DNA of 64,000 nucleotides from Vibrio rarus (GCF_024347075.1 NZ_AP024900.1:1488001-1552000), one strand, 5' to 3'; counted from the stretch's first letter, positions 45,975 through 53,878 are shown. Translations and numbers: made by a program. The notes: a model not told the origin generated them from the letters alone.

Positions 45975-47164
45975 TTTTTAGATTCTCCAAATACTTTATA
46001 CATGGTGATGGATAACACCGCACACAGCCCCATTAAGGTTAACATGGGCCAACTTTTATCCCCAGGAAGGCTCGCCACAATAAACCCCATTAACGAGGCC
46101 AAACCAAAGCGCAAAGTGCCAGCAATGGATGAGGTGGTGCCCGCCATATTTGGGTGGTTATTGAGCAGTAAAGCCATGCTATTACTGCCTATTGTGGATA
46201 TGGTGCCTACATATAGCATGACGCAGGGCACAATGAATACCAGACCAAGATCGCCTATCCAACATAGAAACAGTCCTACCCCAGCGATCAGCTGCAAACT
46301 CAGGCCAAAAAGAATCATTTTCGGTGAGCCATATTTCTTAACGACTTTGCCATTTAAAGTGGTAAAAATCACTAATGTTAAGATATTTAAGCCAAATAAA
46401 TAGCCAAAGTCTTGGGGGGCAACGCCATATATATCAATATAAACAAAGGAACCTGCGGTCAAAAAAACAAACATGCCTGAAAACGAAAAAGCGCCACATA
46501 AGATCAACCCCATGGCCTGACGATTAACCAGCAATTTTACGTAGTTTCTGAGCGAGGTGCGTAAATGAAAAGGCTGCCTATTTTGTATCGCTAATGTTTC
46601 GGGTATTTTAAAATAGATGGCCATCAGCATCACTAGGGCAAACAGAGCCAATAACGCAAATACCGCACGCCAACCAGCCAAAACAGAGACATAACCACCG
46701 ATTAAAGGAGCAACGAGGGGGGCAACCGTCATCACTAACGTGATAAATGACATGGTACGAGCGAAATCTTCCGCTTCAAACATATCTCGTACTACAGCCT
46801 GAATCACTACAGCGGCGGCCGCACCAGCAAAGCCTTGCAGTAACCTCACCCAAACCAATACGTCTACAGACGTCGTAAACGTGCACCCTATCGCTCCCAG
46901 CATAAACAACGCGACACCACCAAGTAGCACCGGCTTTCGGCCTATACTATCGGCTAACGGTCCGTAAAATAGCTGACCTATAGCAAAGCCAAGAGTATAA
47001 ATGGTTAAGGTAACTTGCACATCACCTGGCTTCACCCCAAAGTCGTTGGCTATGGCGGGCATGGCAGGCAAATACATGTCGATAGCTAGTGGGGTCAACG
47101 CGGAGATCGCCCCCAGCAGAACAAACATAGTGAAACTCAGCTGAACGGCTGAAGGTTTCGTCAT
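45968..47164 (-). CDS. bcr: Bcr/CflA family drug-resistance MFS transporter
   Basis: Twelve-helix major-facilitator protein of 398 residues. The N-terminal ITPLAIDMYLPAMPAIANDF-like segment (LTPLAIDMYLPAMPAIANDF) and LADSIGRKPVLLGG are typical of Bcr/CflA proton-driven exporters. Homologues export bicyclomycin, sulfonamides or cysteine; the substrate here is not predictable. It lies between rsuA and the DUF2913 gene, all on the minus strand; rsuA ends 30 bases upstream of it, as in E. coli, where rsuA and bcr are adjacent. Confidence 0.92.
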   Translation of the reverse strand: MTKPSAVQLSFTMFVLLGAISALTPLAIDMYLPAMPAIANDFGVKPGDVQVTLTIYTLGFAIGQLFYGPLADSIGRKPVLLGGVALFMLGAIGCTFTTSVDVLVWVRLLQGFAGAAAAVVIQAVVRDMFEAEDFARTMSFITLVMTVAPLVAPLIGGYVSVLAGWRAVFALLALFALVMLMAIYFKIPETLAIQNRQPFHLRTSLRNYVKLLVNRQAMGLILCGAFSFSGMFVFLTAGSFVYIDIYGVAPQDFGYLFGLNILTLVIFTTLNGKVVKKYGSPKMILFGLSLQLIAGVGLFLCWIGDLGLVFIVPCVMLYVGTISTIGSNSMALLLNNHPNMAGTTSSIAGTLRFGLASLMGFIVASLPGDKSWPMLTLMGLCAVLSITMYKVFGESKKC

Positions 47165-47194
47165 AATGGTGGCTTCCTAATCAGTTGGCGCGGG

Positions 47195-47893
47195 TTACTT
47201 TTGAAATATAGAGTTAATTTCTTGCTCTGTCAGATCGCGATATTCCCCTAGCTCTAGATCCGCATCCAGTTCAATCTCACCAATACGCTCTCGATGCAAA
47301 CCGACCACTTTGTTGCCTAATGCGGCGAACATGCGTTTAACTTGATGGTATTTACCTTCATGTATGGTTAATAACACTTCTTTTTCTGTAATCACTTCTA
47401 ACTGAGCAGGTAACGTAGGTTCACGTTCATTACGCAATAAAATACCTGTCTCTATCTCTGTTTGATAATTATCTTGTACCGGGTCGGCCAGCCACACGCG
47501 ATAAGTCTTAGCGCACTTATGCTTTGGTGAGGTAATACGATGGGACCACTGACCGTCATCAGTAATGAGTAATAACCCTGTGGTATCCACATCAAGACGA
47601 CCGGCAAAGTGCAAATCATCTAAACGCACTTCATCAATAAGCACAAATACGGTGTGATTAAACCCATCTTCGTGAGAGCACACCACACCTTCAGGCTTGT
47701 TCATCATTAAATAACGAGGACCACGCAGTACAATAGGACGCTCTTGCCACTCTACCGTTTGTCCTTCTTTTACTTTCACAGAGCCGGATTTCACTACAGC
47801 ATCATCAAGAGTCACATCGCCGCTTTTTAGAAGCTTAGTTGCCTCTCTGCGACTGATACCTAAACCATCACACAAATACTTATCTAAACGCAT
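47195..47893 (-). CDS. rsuA: 16S rRNA pseudouridine-516 synthase
   Basis: A 232-residue RsuA with an N-terminal S4 RNA-binding domain (MRLDKYLCDGLGISRREATK) and the catalytic GRLDVDTTGLLLITDDG, Asp101. It makes pseudouridine 516 in 16S rRNA. The length and the link to bcr match RsuA rather than RluE or RluB. Confidence 0.94.
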   Translation of the reverse strand: MRLDKYLCDGLGISRREATKLLKSGDVTLDDAVVKSGSVKVKEGQTVEWQERPIVLRGPRYLMMNKPEGVVCSHEDGFNHTVFVLIDEVRLDDLHFAGRLDVDTTGLLLITDDGQWSHRITSPKHKCAKTYRVWLADPVQDNYQTEIETGILLRNEREPTLPAQLEVITEKEVLLTIHEGKYHQVKRMFAALGNKVVGLHRERIGEIELDADLELGEYRDLTEQEINSIFQK

Positions 47894-48078
47894 CTTTACC
47901 TAGGAGTTATTGTTGATTGAAATAGCCCTTATCCCATAGCCACCAACTCAACTGCTGGTTTTAACGTCAATAAACAGAGAATGTGCTACTGGGTGGGGAT
48001 ATTCCTTTTTAAGGAAGTTAGGTAGTATACCTGTTTTGCCTTAGCAAAAATTAACTTTTTTAGGAAATTGTCCAGCGA

Positions 48079-49815
48079 ATGTACACACTCAGGCCATACC
48101 AAGCTGATTCTGTTAAAGCGGTTATCCACTACTTTAGAAAACGCAGTGAACCTGCCGTCATCGTATTGCCCACAGGTGCAGGTAAAAGCTTAGTCATTGC
48201 CGAACTGGCTAGATTAGCCCGCGGCAAAGTACTGGTTATGGCCCATGTAAAAGAGTTAGTTGAACAAAATCATGCTAAATACGAAAGCTATGATCTAAAA
48301 GGGGCGATATTTGCAGCAGGACTGGGGCGCAAAGAAACGCAACAACAAGTGGTCTTTGCCTCAGTGCAGTCGGTGGCTCGTAATCTAGATGCTTTTAATG
48401 AGCCTTTCTCTTTATTGGTTATCGATGAGTGTCATCGCGTTCCTGAAGACAAAAATAGCAGCTATCAAAAAGTCATCAGCCATTTAATGTCCCTCAACCC
48501 TAAGCTAAAGATTTTGGGATTGACGGCCACCCCTTATCGCCTTGGGCTTGGTTGGATTTATCAATATCACACTCGTGGGCAAGTACGCTCTCAACAGCCC
48601 CGCTTCTTTCGCGATTGTGTCTTTGAATTGCCCATTCGTTACTTACTTGACCAACAGTTTCTCACTCACGCAAAAATTATTGACGCGCCCTTATTCAGTT
48701 ACGATTTTTCTGAAATCTCGCCTACCCATATGGGCCGTTACCGAGAGTCCGATATGGACTTGGTTATCGAAAAATCCAAACGAGCCACCCCGCAAATTCT
48801 TAATCAGATTGTGACTTTGAGTAAAAACCGCAAAGGGATTATGATTTTTGCCGCCACAGTAAAGCACGCCGAGGAAGTACACGCGCTGCTACCGCAAGGG
48901 GAAGCGGCCATCGTTATCGGAGACACACACACTAGCGAACGAGACCGCATTATTAATGAGTTTAAACAGCAAAAGATTAAATATTTAGTGAATGTCTCGG
49001 TACTCACCACCGGATTTGATGCCCCCCATGTGGATCTGATTGCCATTTTACGCCCAACAGAATCCATCAGCCTATATCAACAAATTATTGGCCGAGGACT
49101 GCGCTTGTGTGAAGGAAAAAGCGAATGCTTAGTGCTTGAATACGCAGGTAACTGTTACGATCTTTACCAGCCTGAGGTGGGAACCCCACAACCGGATTCT
49201 GATAGCGAAATTGTGACCATTCCCTGCCCTGCTTGCGGATTCAACAATAATTTCTGGGGGAAAACGGCAGAAAATGGTTTTGTGATTGAGCATTATGGTC
49301 GCAAGTGTCAAGGGTATCTAGAAGATGATGACGGCGAGCGTGAGCATTGTGATTATCGATTTAAAGCCAAGTACTGCCGAGAATGTGGCGCTGATAACGA
49401 TATCGCAGCGCGCATTTGCCATGAATGTGACGCGGTATTGGTTGACCCTGATAAAAAGTTAAAAGAAGCATTAAACTTAAAAGATGCCCTTGTTTTTGAA
49501 TGTACTGACCTTGAATTTGTGGTAGCTAAAGACAGTAAAGGCAACAATTACCTCAAGGTTTCCTATTTAGGAGCAAGTGGCAATAAAGTCTCTATTCAAT
49601 TTTATCTCAATACTCCCGCTCAGAAGAAGAGTTTCCAAGCGCGTTTTGTTAAACTGCATTTAGCCGATAAGCATCATGGGTTTGAGGGTATATCGCCCAC
49701 TAAAGTGGTTCGCCAGCAACACAGATTTCGTTTACCTAAGTTTGTCATTGCAAGAAAAGACGGTCGATTTTGGAAATTACGGGATGTAATTTTCGATAAT
49801 GAGTTCAGCCTATGA
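48079..49815 (+). CDS. radD: DEAD/DEAH-box helicase RadD (YejH)
   Basis: SF2 helicase of 578 residues, near the 586 of E. coli RadD. Walker A is LPTGAGKS (30-37), motif II is DECH, motif VI is QIIGRGLR. A zinc-finger region with several CxxC pairs (CPACGF, CRECGADN, CHECDA) follows around residues 375-460. RadD acts in recombination and recovery from DNA damage with RecA. In E. coli yejH is also next to rsuA/bcr and rplY, supporting the name. Confidence 0.93.
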   Translation: MYTLRPYQADSVKAVIHYFRKRSEPAVIVLPTGAGKSLVIAELARLARGKVLVMAHVKELVEQNHAKYESYDLKGAIFAAGLGRKETQQQVVFASVQSVARNLDAFNEPFSLLVIDECHRVPEDKNSSYQKVISHLMSLNPKLKILGLTATPYRLGLGWIYQYHTRGQVRSQQPRFFRDCVFELPIRYLLDQQFLTHAKIIDAPLFSYDFSEISPTHMGRYRESDMDLVIEKSKRATPQILNQIVTLSKNRKGIMIFAATVKHAEEVHALLPQGEAAIVIGDTHTSERDRIINEFKQQKIKYLVNVSVLTTGFDAPHVDLIAILRPTESISLYQQIIGRGLRLCEGKSECLVLEYAGNCYDLYQPEVGTPQPDSDSEIVTIPCPACGFNNNFWGKTAENGFVIEHYGRKCQGYLEDDDGEREHCDYRFKAKYCRECGADNDIAARICHECDAVLVDPDKKLKEALNLKDALVFECTDLEFVVAKDSKGNNYLKVSYLGASGNKVSIQFYLNTPAQKKSFQARFVKLHLADKHHGFEGISPTKVVRQQHRFRLPKFVIARKDGRFWKLRDVIFDNEFSL

Positions 49816-49891
49816 ATGATGAGCCATGCAAATACAAAAATGGCACACATTGCTATTGCTCATCGTTACGTAGAATGATAGTATCCGCGCT

Positions 49892-49955
49892 CGTTTTAAC
49901 GATTTCTCGTTATGAAACGAACGTCATCAACCAACAGGTCGCTAAGTAGTTGATG
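49892..49955 (+). promoter_or_regulatory. Structured leader of rplY, candidate L25 autoregulatory RNA
   Basis: Two hairpins precede the gene: CGTTT..AACGA / TCGTT..AAACG (49892-49919) and CATCAAC / GTTGATG (49925-49955). In gamma-proteobacteria rplY leaders are bound by L25 itself to repress translation. The positions and two-hairpin layout agree, but I have not checked the pattern against a covariance model. Confidence 0.55.
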
Positions 49956-49992
49956 AAAATCTTTTTATTTTACTAATTTGAGAGTAAATACT

Positions 49993-50271
49993 ATGAAAAT
50001 TGAAGCAGTAGTACGTACTGAACTAGGTAAGGGTGCGAGCCGCCGCCTACGTCACGCTGGCCAATTCCCAGCAATCGTTTACGGTGGTGAAGCAGCGCCA
50101 GTATCTATCGCGCTAGTTCACTCTGACGTGATCAACCAAATGGACAAACCAGAATTCTACGAAACAATCACTCTTGTGATTGATGGCGCAGAAGTTAAGG
50201 TTAAGCCACAAGACGTTCAACGTCACGCGTTCAAGCCTAAAGTTGAACACATGGACTTCATCCGTATCTAA
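49993..50271 (+). CDS. rplY: Ribosomal protein L25
   Basis: 92-residue 5S rRNA-binding protein. I start at [20 protein letters not shown], five codons inside a longer frame, because this matches E. coli L25 and has a ribosome-binding site GAGAG 12 bases ahead. The conserved [12 protein letters not shown] and [13 protein letters not shown] are present. Expected to be highly expressed. Its terminator overlaps the edge of the cassette island. Confidence 0.96.
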   Translation: MKIEAVVRTELGKGASRRLRHAGQFPAIVYGGEAAPVSIALVHSDVINQMDKPEFYETITLVIDGAEVKVKPQDVQRHAFKPKVEHMDFIRI

Positions 50272-50361
50272 TTCCCTACCAAGGAATAAGATTGGATAAT
50301 CTCCATCCTTTTGCATAAATAAAGAACTTAAGTCTTACCAACTCAAGTTTCTTAAAAATTA

Positions 50362-50394
50362 GAAAGCCCGATTGCTACCAACAATCGGGCTTTC
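50362..50394. terminator. rplY terminator, target of the cassette island
   Basis: A perfect 13-bp stem GAAAGCCCGATTG / CAATCGGGCTTTC with loop CTACCAA. It probably once served both rplY and the converging DUF1289 gene. Its loop and right arm are repeated at 54513-54540. Confidence 0.92.
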
Positions 50395-50397
50395 GCC
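50370..50397 (+). repeat. 28-bp direct repeat, left edge of island
   Basis: GATTGCTACCAACAATCGGG followed by CTTTCGCC. The right-edge copy at 54513-54540 differs at one base only. The two copies bound about 4.1 kb of foreign-looking sequence. Confidence 0.9.
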
Positions 50398-50494
50398 GTT
50401 ATTGAGCCCTCAAAAACGTCGTAAATCTCGCGCAACACTGAAAATAATCAACTTTCCTCTTCCCCACTTTATCCAGTCTTGCTTGGGTGGATTA

Positions 50495-50512
50495 AGGGTG
50501 GACTTATACAGT
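50495..50512 (+). repeat. Subterminal direct repeat, left copy
   Basis: AGGGTGGACTTATACAGT. The copy at 54362-54379 reads AGGGTGGACTAACACAGT. The left copy overlaps the end of the last cassette ORF. Confidence 0.7.
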
Positions 50513-50698
50513 CGTTTTTCTAACAGTGATCAGGTTTGTTTTATTGTTTACATCATCAATCAGCTGAACTTCCCATGCAGGAGAGTTTGGACTTGCTACT
50601 TCTACTTGTTGATCAGTTAGCTCATCCAATATCTCTTTAGCTGACGCATCAGCATATAAATCAACCAAGCTTTGAAGTTTATATACTACATCACACAT
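50504..50698 (-). CDS. Cassette 6: hypothetical 64-residue protein
   Basis: Starts at the ATG at 50698 (MCDVVYKLQSLVDLYADA), 14 bases inside the cassette boundary, which is normal for cassette genes. The product is small, acidic and helical at the N-terminus (KEILDELTDQQVEVA). I do not recognise it. No attC is seen after it; the island's subterminal repeat overlaps its last codons, so the cassette may be truncated. Confidence 0.5.
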   Translation of the reverse strand: MCDVVYKLQSLVDLYADASAKEILDELTDQQVEVASPNSPAWEVQLIDDVNNKTNLITVRKTTV

Positions 50699-50711
50699 CG
50701 CCACAGACCAC

Positions 50712-50804
50712 AACATAACAGGGCAACCGCATGAGTGCCTAGTTTTTAGTCAGCGTTCTAAATCCAGCATTAACATTGATGCATTTTGAATGCTTTGTTA
50801 TGGC
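50712..50804 (-). repeat. attC-like site 5
   Basis: Read on the minus strand: CGCCATAACAAAGCATTCAA at the start and TGCGGTTGCCCTGTTATG at the end, with outer arms ATAACA / TGTTAT. The family differs from the other four sites; it resembles the ATAACAAAGC-type attC found in other integrons. Confidence 0.65.
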
Positions 50805-51334
50805 GTAATTCTCAACGATGACCACCTAACTAACCATCCTTTTGAATTTACACGACTTTCAAACGTCTCTCGTGACCTTTTAGGGTTATGTGTGACACAA
50901 CAGCTAAACAAAGACTCAAACCCAAAAGCCGCAACACATTCATAATGACCCAACCTAGTTTTACGGATTGCTACCGCAGTCTCTTTTTCCGGCCAATAAC
51001 TCATTGCGTCCACTGAGCTTTGATAAGGTTCATCGCTATTACGTTCATGCATTTTCACTTGATTCCGAACCTGCCAATTTAGTTGAGGCATACAACCTTT
51101 TAACTGCGCTTCATATTCCAAATAAGCGTCAGGATCGCTTTCTGTAGGGTCAAAGTAAATCACATCAACATCATTCAACAAAGTCGATAATTTAAACTCA
51201 TGTAGCGCATCCCAAACCATATTCCGAACAAATCCCGCAGCTATGTAGCACTGAGGCAGATTCAACTGTGATACACATTCAAGGGCTTCAATTCTTATCG
51301 GATCTTGCTGAATTAATTCTACGATTCTGTCCAT
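50798..51334 (-). CDS. Cassette 5: nucleotidyltransferase-fold protein (NTP_transf_6 type)
   Basis: 178 residues from the ATG at 51334 (AGGGTAAAA ahead). AAGFVRNMVWDALHEF and LLNDVDVIYFD (Asp55, Asp57, Asp62) are the active-site pattern of this nucleotidyltransferase-like family, and the C-terminal KRSRETFESRVNSKGWLVRW is also typical. Members are widespread in integrons and chromosomes; their acceptor is unknown. The last codons enter the attC site. Confidence 0.8.
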   Translation of the reverse strand: MDRIVELIQQDPIRIEALECVSQLNLPQCYIAAGFVRNMVWDALHEFKLSTLLNDVDVIYFDPTESDPDAYLEYEAQLKGCMPQLNWQVRNQVKMHERNSDEPYQSSVDAMSYWPEKETAVAIRKTRLGHYECVAAFGFESLFSCCVTHNPKRSRETFESRVNSKGWLVRWSSLRITP

Positions 51335-51346
51335 TTTTACCCTGCG

Positions 51347-51463
51347 CGATAACGCCACGTTAAGTGGTGAGCAACGCCTACCACCCTACCTAAACCATTA
51401 TGCCGTAAACACTAAAGCTGAAAATGCCAAGCGTTGGGAGTCACTCTTAAATGCTTTGTTAAC
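51347..51463 (-). repeat. attC site 4
   Basis: About 117 bp; on the minus strand it runs from AGTTAACAAAGCATTTAAGA through CTCCCAACGCTTGGCATTTT and TGTTTACGGCATAATGG to GTTGCTCACCACTTAACGTG and GCGTTATCG. This is the common Vibrio attC family. Confidence 0.9.
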
Positions 51464-51469
51464 TGTATT

Positions 51470-51571
51470 TTAGCTCGACTTTTTTGGTGGAGCTTCGTCC
51501 ATAACTGATCTTGTTATCGGCTTTTGTGGTGGAGGTGGCGGCGGTGGTGGAGTTGCTTTTTTATCAGTCAT
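51470..51571 (-). CDS. Mini-ORF b, 33-residue proline-rich peptide
   Basis: MTDKKAT, then eight prolines, then QKPITRSVMDEAPPKKSS. It is in frame with the end of the 298-codon gene but has its own ATG with GTGAGG five bases upstream, so it could be translated separately. It begins 7 bases after mini-ORF a ends and resembles it in layout (basic start, PPPPP, Arg, acidic residue, PPKK end). Confidence 0.45.
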   Translation of the reverse strand: MTDKKATPPPPPPPPQKPITRSVMDEAPPKKSS

Positions 51572-52366
51572 AAGATCCTCACATTTTTTTAGGTGGTTGA
51601 CCGTTTTCAATAATTCTTCGTGGTTTTGGCGCTGTTGGAGCGCTTGGTGGAGGTGGTGGAGCACCTGTTCCTGGTTTTTTAGGCATAACTGCTGTACCTC
51701 CAGCATGTTTTGATTGTGTAGTACTGCATTTGCAATATTACTATCTATATTCTCTAGTTTGTCTACCAAAGAACGATTATATATTAGTGTCTCTTTTCGT
51801 GGAGACGAAGTATCAAGGTCAAAAGTTACAAATAAAACACTCGCTAAGAGAAAAGGGACAGAAGCGATTAGTAACCAACGCACTGAATTATGAATACGTG
51901 CAAAACGGGTATCATTTATATCTGTGTTGTGACTTGAGCAGTCTCTTAACTGCTCATAGATAAATTGCGACACCATTTCGTCAACGTCTACTACAGGCTG
52001 TTTATTTTCTGGGTAATCTTCATTGTATTGATTAATTGAAACAACATACTGCTGTACTTCTACTCGGTATCCATCCGTTTCCTTGGGACTCGGAACCCCT
52101 TTGTACTCATTTCCCCAAAAAGCTGAAATTAAGTGCCAAACTCCAATAGCAGATAAAGCAATACTTAAAACTGCTAATACTACAAACGCTATTGCTGCTT
52201 CTCTATAGACAGAAAAGTCTAACATTCTGAGCATATAGCTAACGATTGAGAAACCAGTAAAGATTAGTGCGAAGTTAATCTGTACTCGCGTAAACAATTT
52301 TTCCCTAGTTTCCATTTCGTGAAAATACATCTTTTCATAGAATGGAAACAGCTTATCTCGATTCAC
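51470..52366 (-). CDS. Cassette 4: membrane protein with coiled coil and proline-rich tail
   Basis: Long frame of 298 codons. Two hydrophobic helices near the N-terminus (about 27-50 and 55-80), a third at about 163-182, a heptad-like stretch (about 196-262), then a tail with eight prolines in a row. I do not recognise the family; the layout resembles small membrane effectors with cytoplasmic helical domains. The last ~100 codons overlap two proline-rich mini-ORFs (51579-51686 in another frame; 51470-51571 in the same frame), so the protein may really end differently. The start ATG follows AGGAGGTTTCGTGAATC-like sequence; the GGAGG is 8-9 bases ahead. Confidence 0.65.
   Translation of the reverse strand: MNRDKLFPFYEKMYFHEMETREKLFTRVQINFALIFTGFSIVSYMLRMLDFSVYREAAIAFVVLAVLSIALSAIGVWHLISAFWGNEYKGVPSPKETDGYRVEVQQYVVSINQYNEDYPENKQPVVDVDEMVSQFIYEQLRDCSSHNTDINDTRFARIHNSVRWLLIASVPFLLASVLFVTFDLDTSSPRKETLIYNRSLVDKLENIDSNIANAVLHNQNMLEVQQLCLKNQEQVLHHLHQALQQRQNHEELLKTVNHLKKCEDLMTDKKATPPPPPPPPQKPITRSVMDEAPPKKSS
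51579..51686 (-). CDS. Mini-ORF a, 35-residue proline-rich peptide
   Basis: MPKKPGTGAPPPPPSAP, then TAPKPRRIIENGQPPKKM and TGA. It lies in a different reading frame from the 298-codon gene. GGAGGT is found 9-10 bases before the ATG. Its similarity to mini-ORF b argues that the frame is meaningful. The stop overlaps the ribosome-binding site of mini-ORF b, which suggests coupled translation. Confidence 0.45.
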   Translation of the reverse strand: MPKKPGTGAPPPPPSAPTAPKPRRIIENGQPPKKM

Positions 52367-52378
52367 GAAACCTCCTAT

Positions 52379-52507
52379 ACAGTTAACACTGCGTTAAGTA
52401 GTGAGCAACGCCGACCACCTAACTTAAACCATTGTGCCGTAAACACTAAATTCAAAGTAAACCCAAAATGCCAAGCGTTACGAATCTGCCTTAAACACTG
52501 TGCCAGT
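52379..52507 (-). repeat. attC site 3
   Basis: About 128 bp; minus-strand order CTGGCACAGTGTTTAAGGCA, CGTAACGCTTGGCATTTTGG, TGTTTACGGCACAATGG, GTTGCTCACTACTTAACGCA and GTTAAC at the end. Same family as site 4. Confidence 0.88.
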
Positions 52508-52525
52508 TTGATTTTCGCACAAATC

Positions 52526-52569
52526 GCACGATTTAATTAAATTGAACATTTCGTGCAAACAATTATACT
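52526..52569 (+). promoter_or_regulatory. Promoter and candidate operator of the cassette 3 toxin-antitoxin pair
   Basis: TTGAAC (52542) and TATACT (52564) are separated by 16 bases. GCACGA (52526) and TCGTGC (52551) form an inverted repeat around the -35, a likely binding site for the antitoxin. The cassette therefore carries its own promoter, pointing against the array. Confidence 0.6.
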
Positions 52570-52600
52570 CTTACTGATAACTCAAGTTTGGAGCTTTAAA

Positions 52601-52843
52601 ATGCATACATTAACAGCAAATGACGCTAAACGTAATTTTGGCGAACTACTTCTAAGGGCTCAACGAGAACCTGTTAAAATTAGTAAAAACAGCAAAGATG
52701 CGGTCGTTGTAATGTCCATTCAAGACTACGAAGAACTTGAAGCAATGAAAGCTGATTACATTAAACATTGCTTTGAGGCTGCAAAAGTCGACCTAGCACA
52801 AGGTAATACAGTTGATGGCGAAACATTCTTGAAGAGCCTGTAG
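52601..52843 (+). CDS. Cassette 3: Phd/YefM-type antitoxin
   Basis: 80 residues from the ATG at 52601 (GGAG eight bases ahead). The N-terminal LTANDAKRNFGELLLRAQRE-like DNA-binding fold and VVVMSIQDYEELEAM are typical of Phd/YefM antitoxins; the C-terminal half would wrap the toxin. It is on the plus strand, opposite to the direction of the array, and 8 bases before the toxin gene. Confidence 0.88.
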   Translation: MHTLTANDAKRNFGELLLRAQREPVKISKNSKDAVVVMSIQDYEELEAMKADYIKHCFEAAKVDLAQGNTVDGETFLKSL

Positions 52844-52851
52844 CCTAACGT

Positions 52852-53151
52852 ATGCGAACGAATAAATATAAGCTAAGTAAATTGGCGCAAAGCCATTTGC
52901 GTAAAATTAAAAGCTACACAGTTACAAACTTTTCCGAATTACAATGGAGTAGCTACAGAGACAACCTACTTACTGCTTTTCAAATGCTTGCTGACAATCC
53001 AGCAGTTGGTAGAAGCTGTGATGAGTTGTACCCAAGCGGCTTCTACTTCCCTGTTGGCAAGCACACTGCCTACTTTACCAAAGAAGACGGCTTTATTCTG
53101 ATCGTTGCTGTTCTTGGTCAATCGCAGCTACCTCAGAATCATTTGAAATAA
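52852..53151 (+). CDS. Cassette 3: ParE/RelE-superfamily toxin
   Basis: 99 residues with the ParE layout: LSKLAQSHLRKIKSYTVTNF at the N-terminus, LADNPAVGRSCDEL in the middle and the strand pair YFPVGKHTAYFTKEDGFILIVAVLGQ. ParE toxins inhibit gyrase, RelE toxins cut mRNA; this one looks ParE-like. It is the partner of the antitoxin upstream. Confidence 0.86.
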   Translation: MRTNKYKLSKLAQSHLRKIKSYTVTNFSELQWSSYRDNLLTAFQMLADNPAVGRSCDELYPSGFYFPVGKHTAYFTKEDGFILIVAVLGQSQLPQNHLK

Positions 53152-53198
53152 TATCCACGCCCTAAAAATTACAGTTAGGGTGCTGAACCTAATTGGTA

Positions 53199-53293
53199 AA
53201 CTAACGCGTGTTAAGATGCGACAAACAAGTGTGCCATACTTGAACGAAGCGAAAACGGCTCGCGTTTGGAGTCACTCTTAAATGTTTGCTAGC
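53199..53293 (-). repeat. attC site 2
   Basis: A shorter site (~95 bp): on the minus strand GGCTAGCAAACATTTAAGAG, TGACTCCAAACGCGAGCCG, and at the end CATCTTAACACGCGTTAGTT. The start matches the other sites; the middle is different. Confidence 0.78.
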
Positions 53294-53306
53294 CGCTCAT
53301 TTTTGC

Positions 53307-53609
53307 CTACTGTTTACTCAGCAAAAATTTACGTAGATCTCGTTCTTCTCGCATCACATACAAAATGTAAACCTTGTCATTGCCTTGTTTGTAGAAAACA
53401 CGGCAAGGGCTAGCAACAACTTCACGGTAGTTTAAATAGTCAAGTTCGGGTGGAATACGTCCCGATTCAGGGAACATTTCTAAACGATCCACTTTGTCAA
53501 AAACTGATTTAACTAACAGTTTAGCCGCAACCATATTTTCTAACGCTATGTATTCAGCAATGTCATTTAGATCTGATAAGGCAGGAGCTGTCCAGATTAT
53601 TTCAGCCAT
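53307..53609 (-). CDS. Cassette 2: RelE/ParE-family toxin
   Basis: 100-residue toxin with IIWTAPALSDLNDIAEYIAL, FPESGRIPPEL and CRVFYKQGNDKVYILYVMRE, the usual order of RelE/ParE proteins. Its start overlaps the end of the antitoxin gene by 13 bases, so translation is coupled. Confidence 0.88.
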   Translation of the reverse strand: MAEIIWTAPALSDLNDIAEYIALENMVAAKLLVKSVFDKVDRLEMFPESGRIPPELDYLNYREVVASPCRVFYKQGNDKVYILYVMREERDLRKFLLSKQ

Positions 53610-53854
53610 TTTGACATCTTATCTTTCGCTTCACTATGAGAAATAATCTTACCATCAGCGATTGCACGTTCACCTCTAGCGATACCTTCAAGGATAGAAA
53701 GACGATTCTGCATAGACTCATAGTCATCAACATCAACTAGATAAGCTGATGGCTTACCATGCTCGGTAATCAACACTGGCTCTTTACTATGATGAAGATC
53801 CGATAAGATTTTTGTAGCCTGACGTTTCAAGGATGTGACAAGTTCAACTTTCAT
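53597..53854 (-). CDS. Cassette 2: Phd/YefM-type antitoxin
   Basis: 85 residues with LKRQATKILSDLHHSKEPVL and ITEHGKPSAYLVDVDDYESM, typical of YefM/Phd antitoxins. GGAG is 8 bases before the ATG. A perfect 9-bp inverted repeat overlaps its promoter. Direction agrees with the array. Confidence 0.9.
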   Translation of the reverse strand: MKVELVTSLKRQATKILSDLHHSKEPVLITEHGKPSAYLVDVDDYESMQNRLSILEGIARGERAIADGKIISHSEAKDKMSKWLK

Positions 53855-53878
53855 GAGTACTGCTCCAAGTGAAATACT

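Noticed and set aside
52843..52849. GCCTAAC between the cassette 3 antitoxin and toxin genes, identical to an attC inverse core
   Set aside because: No matching core or folding arms nearby; the two genes are an intact TA pair, so this is chance.
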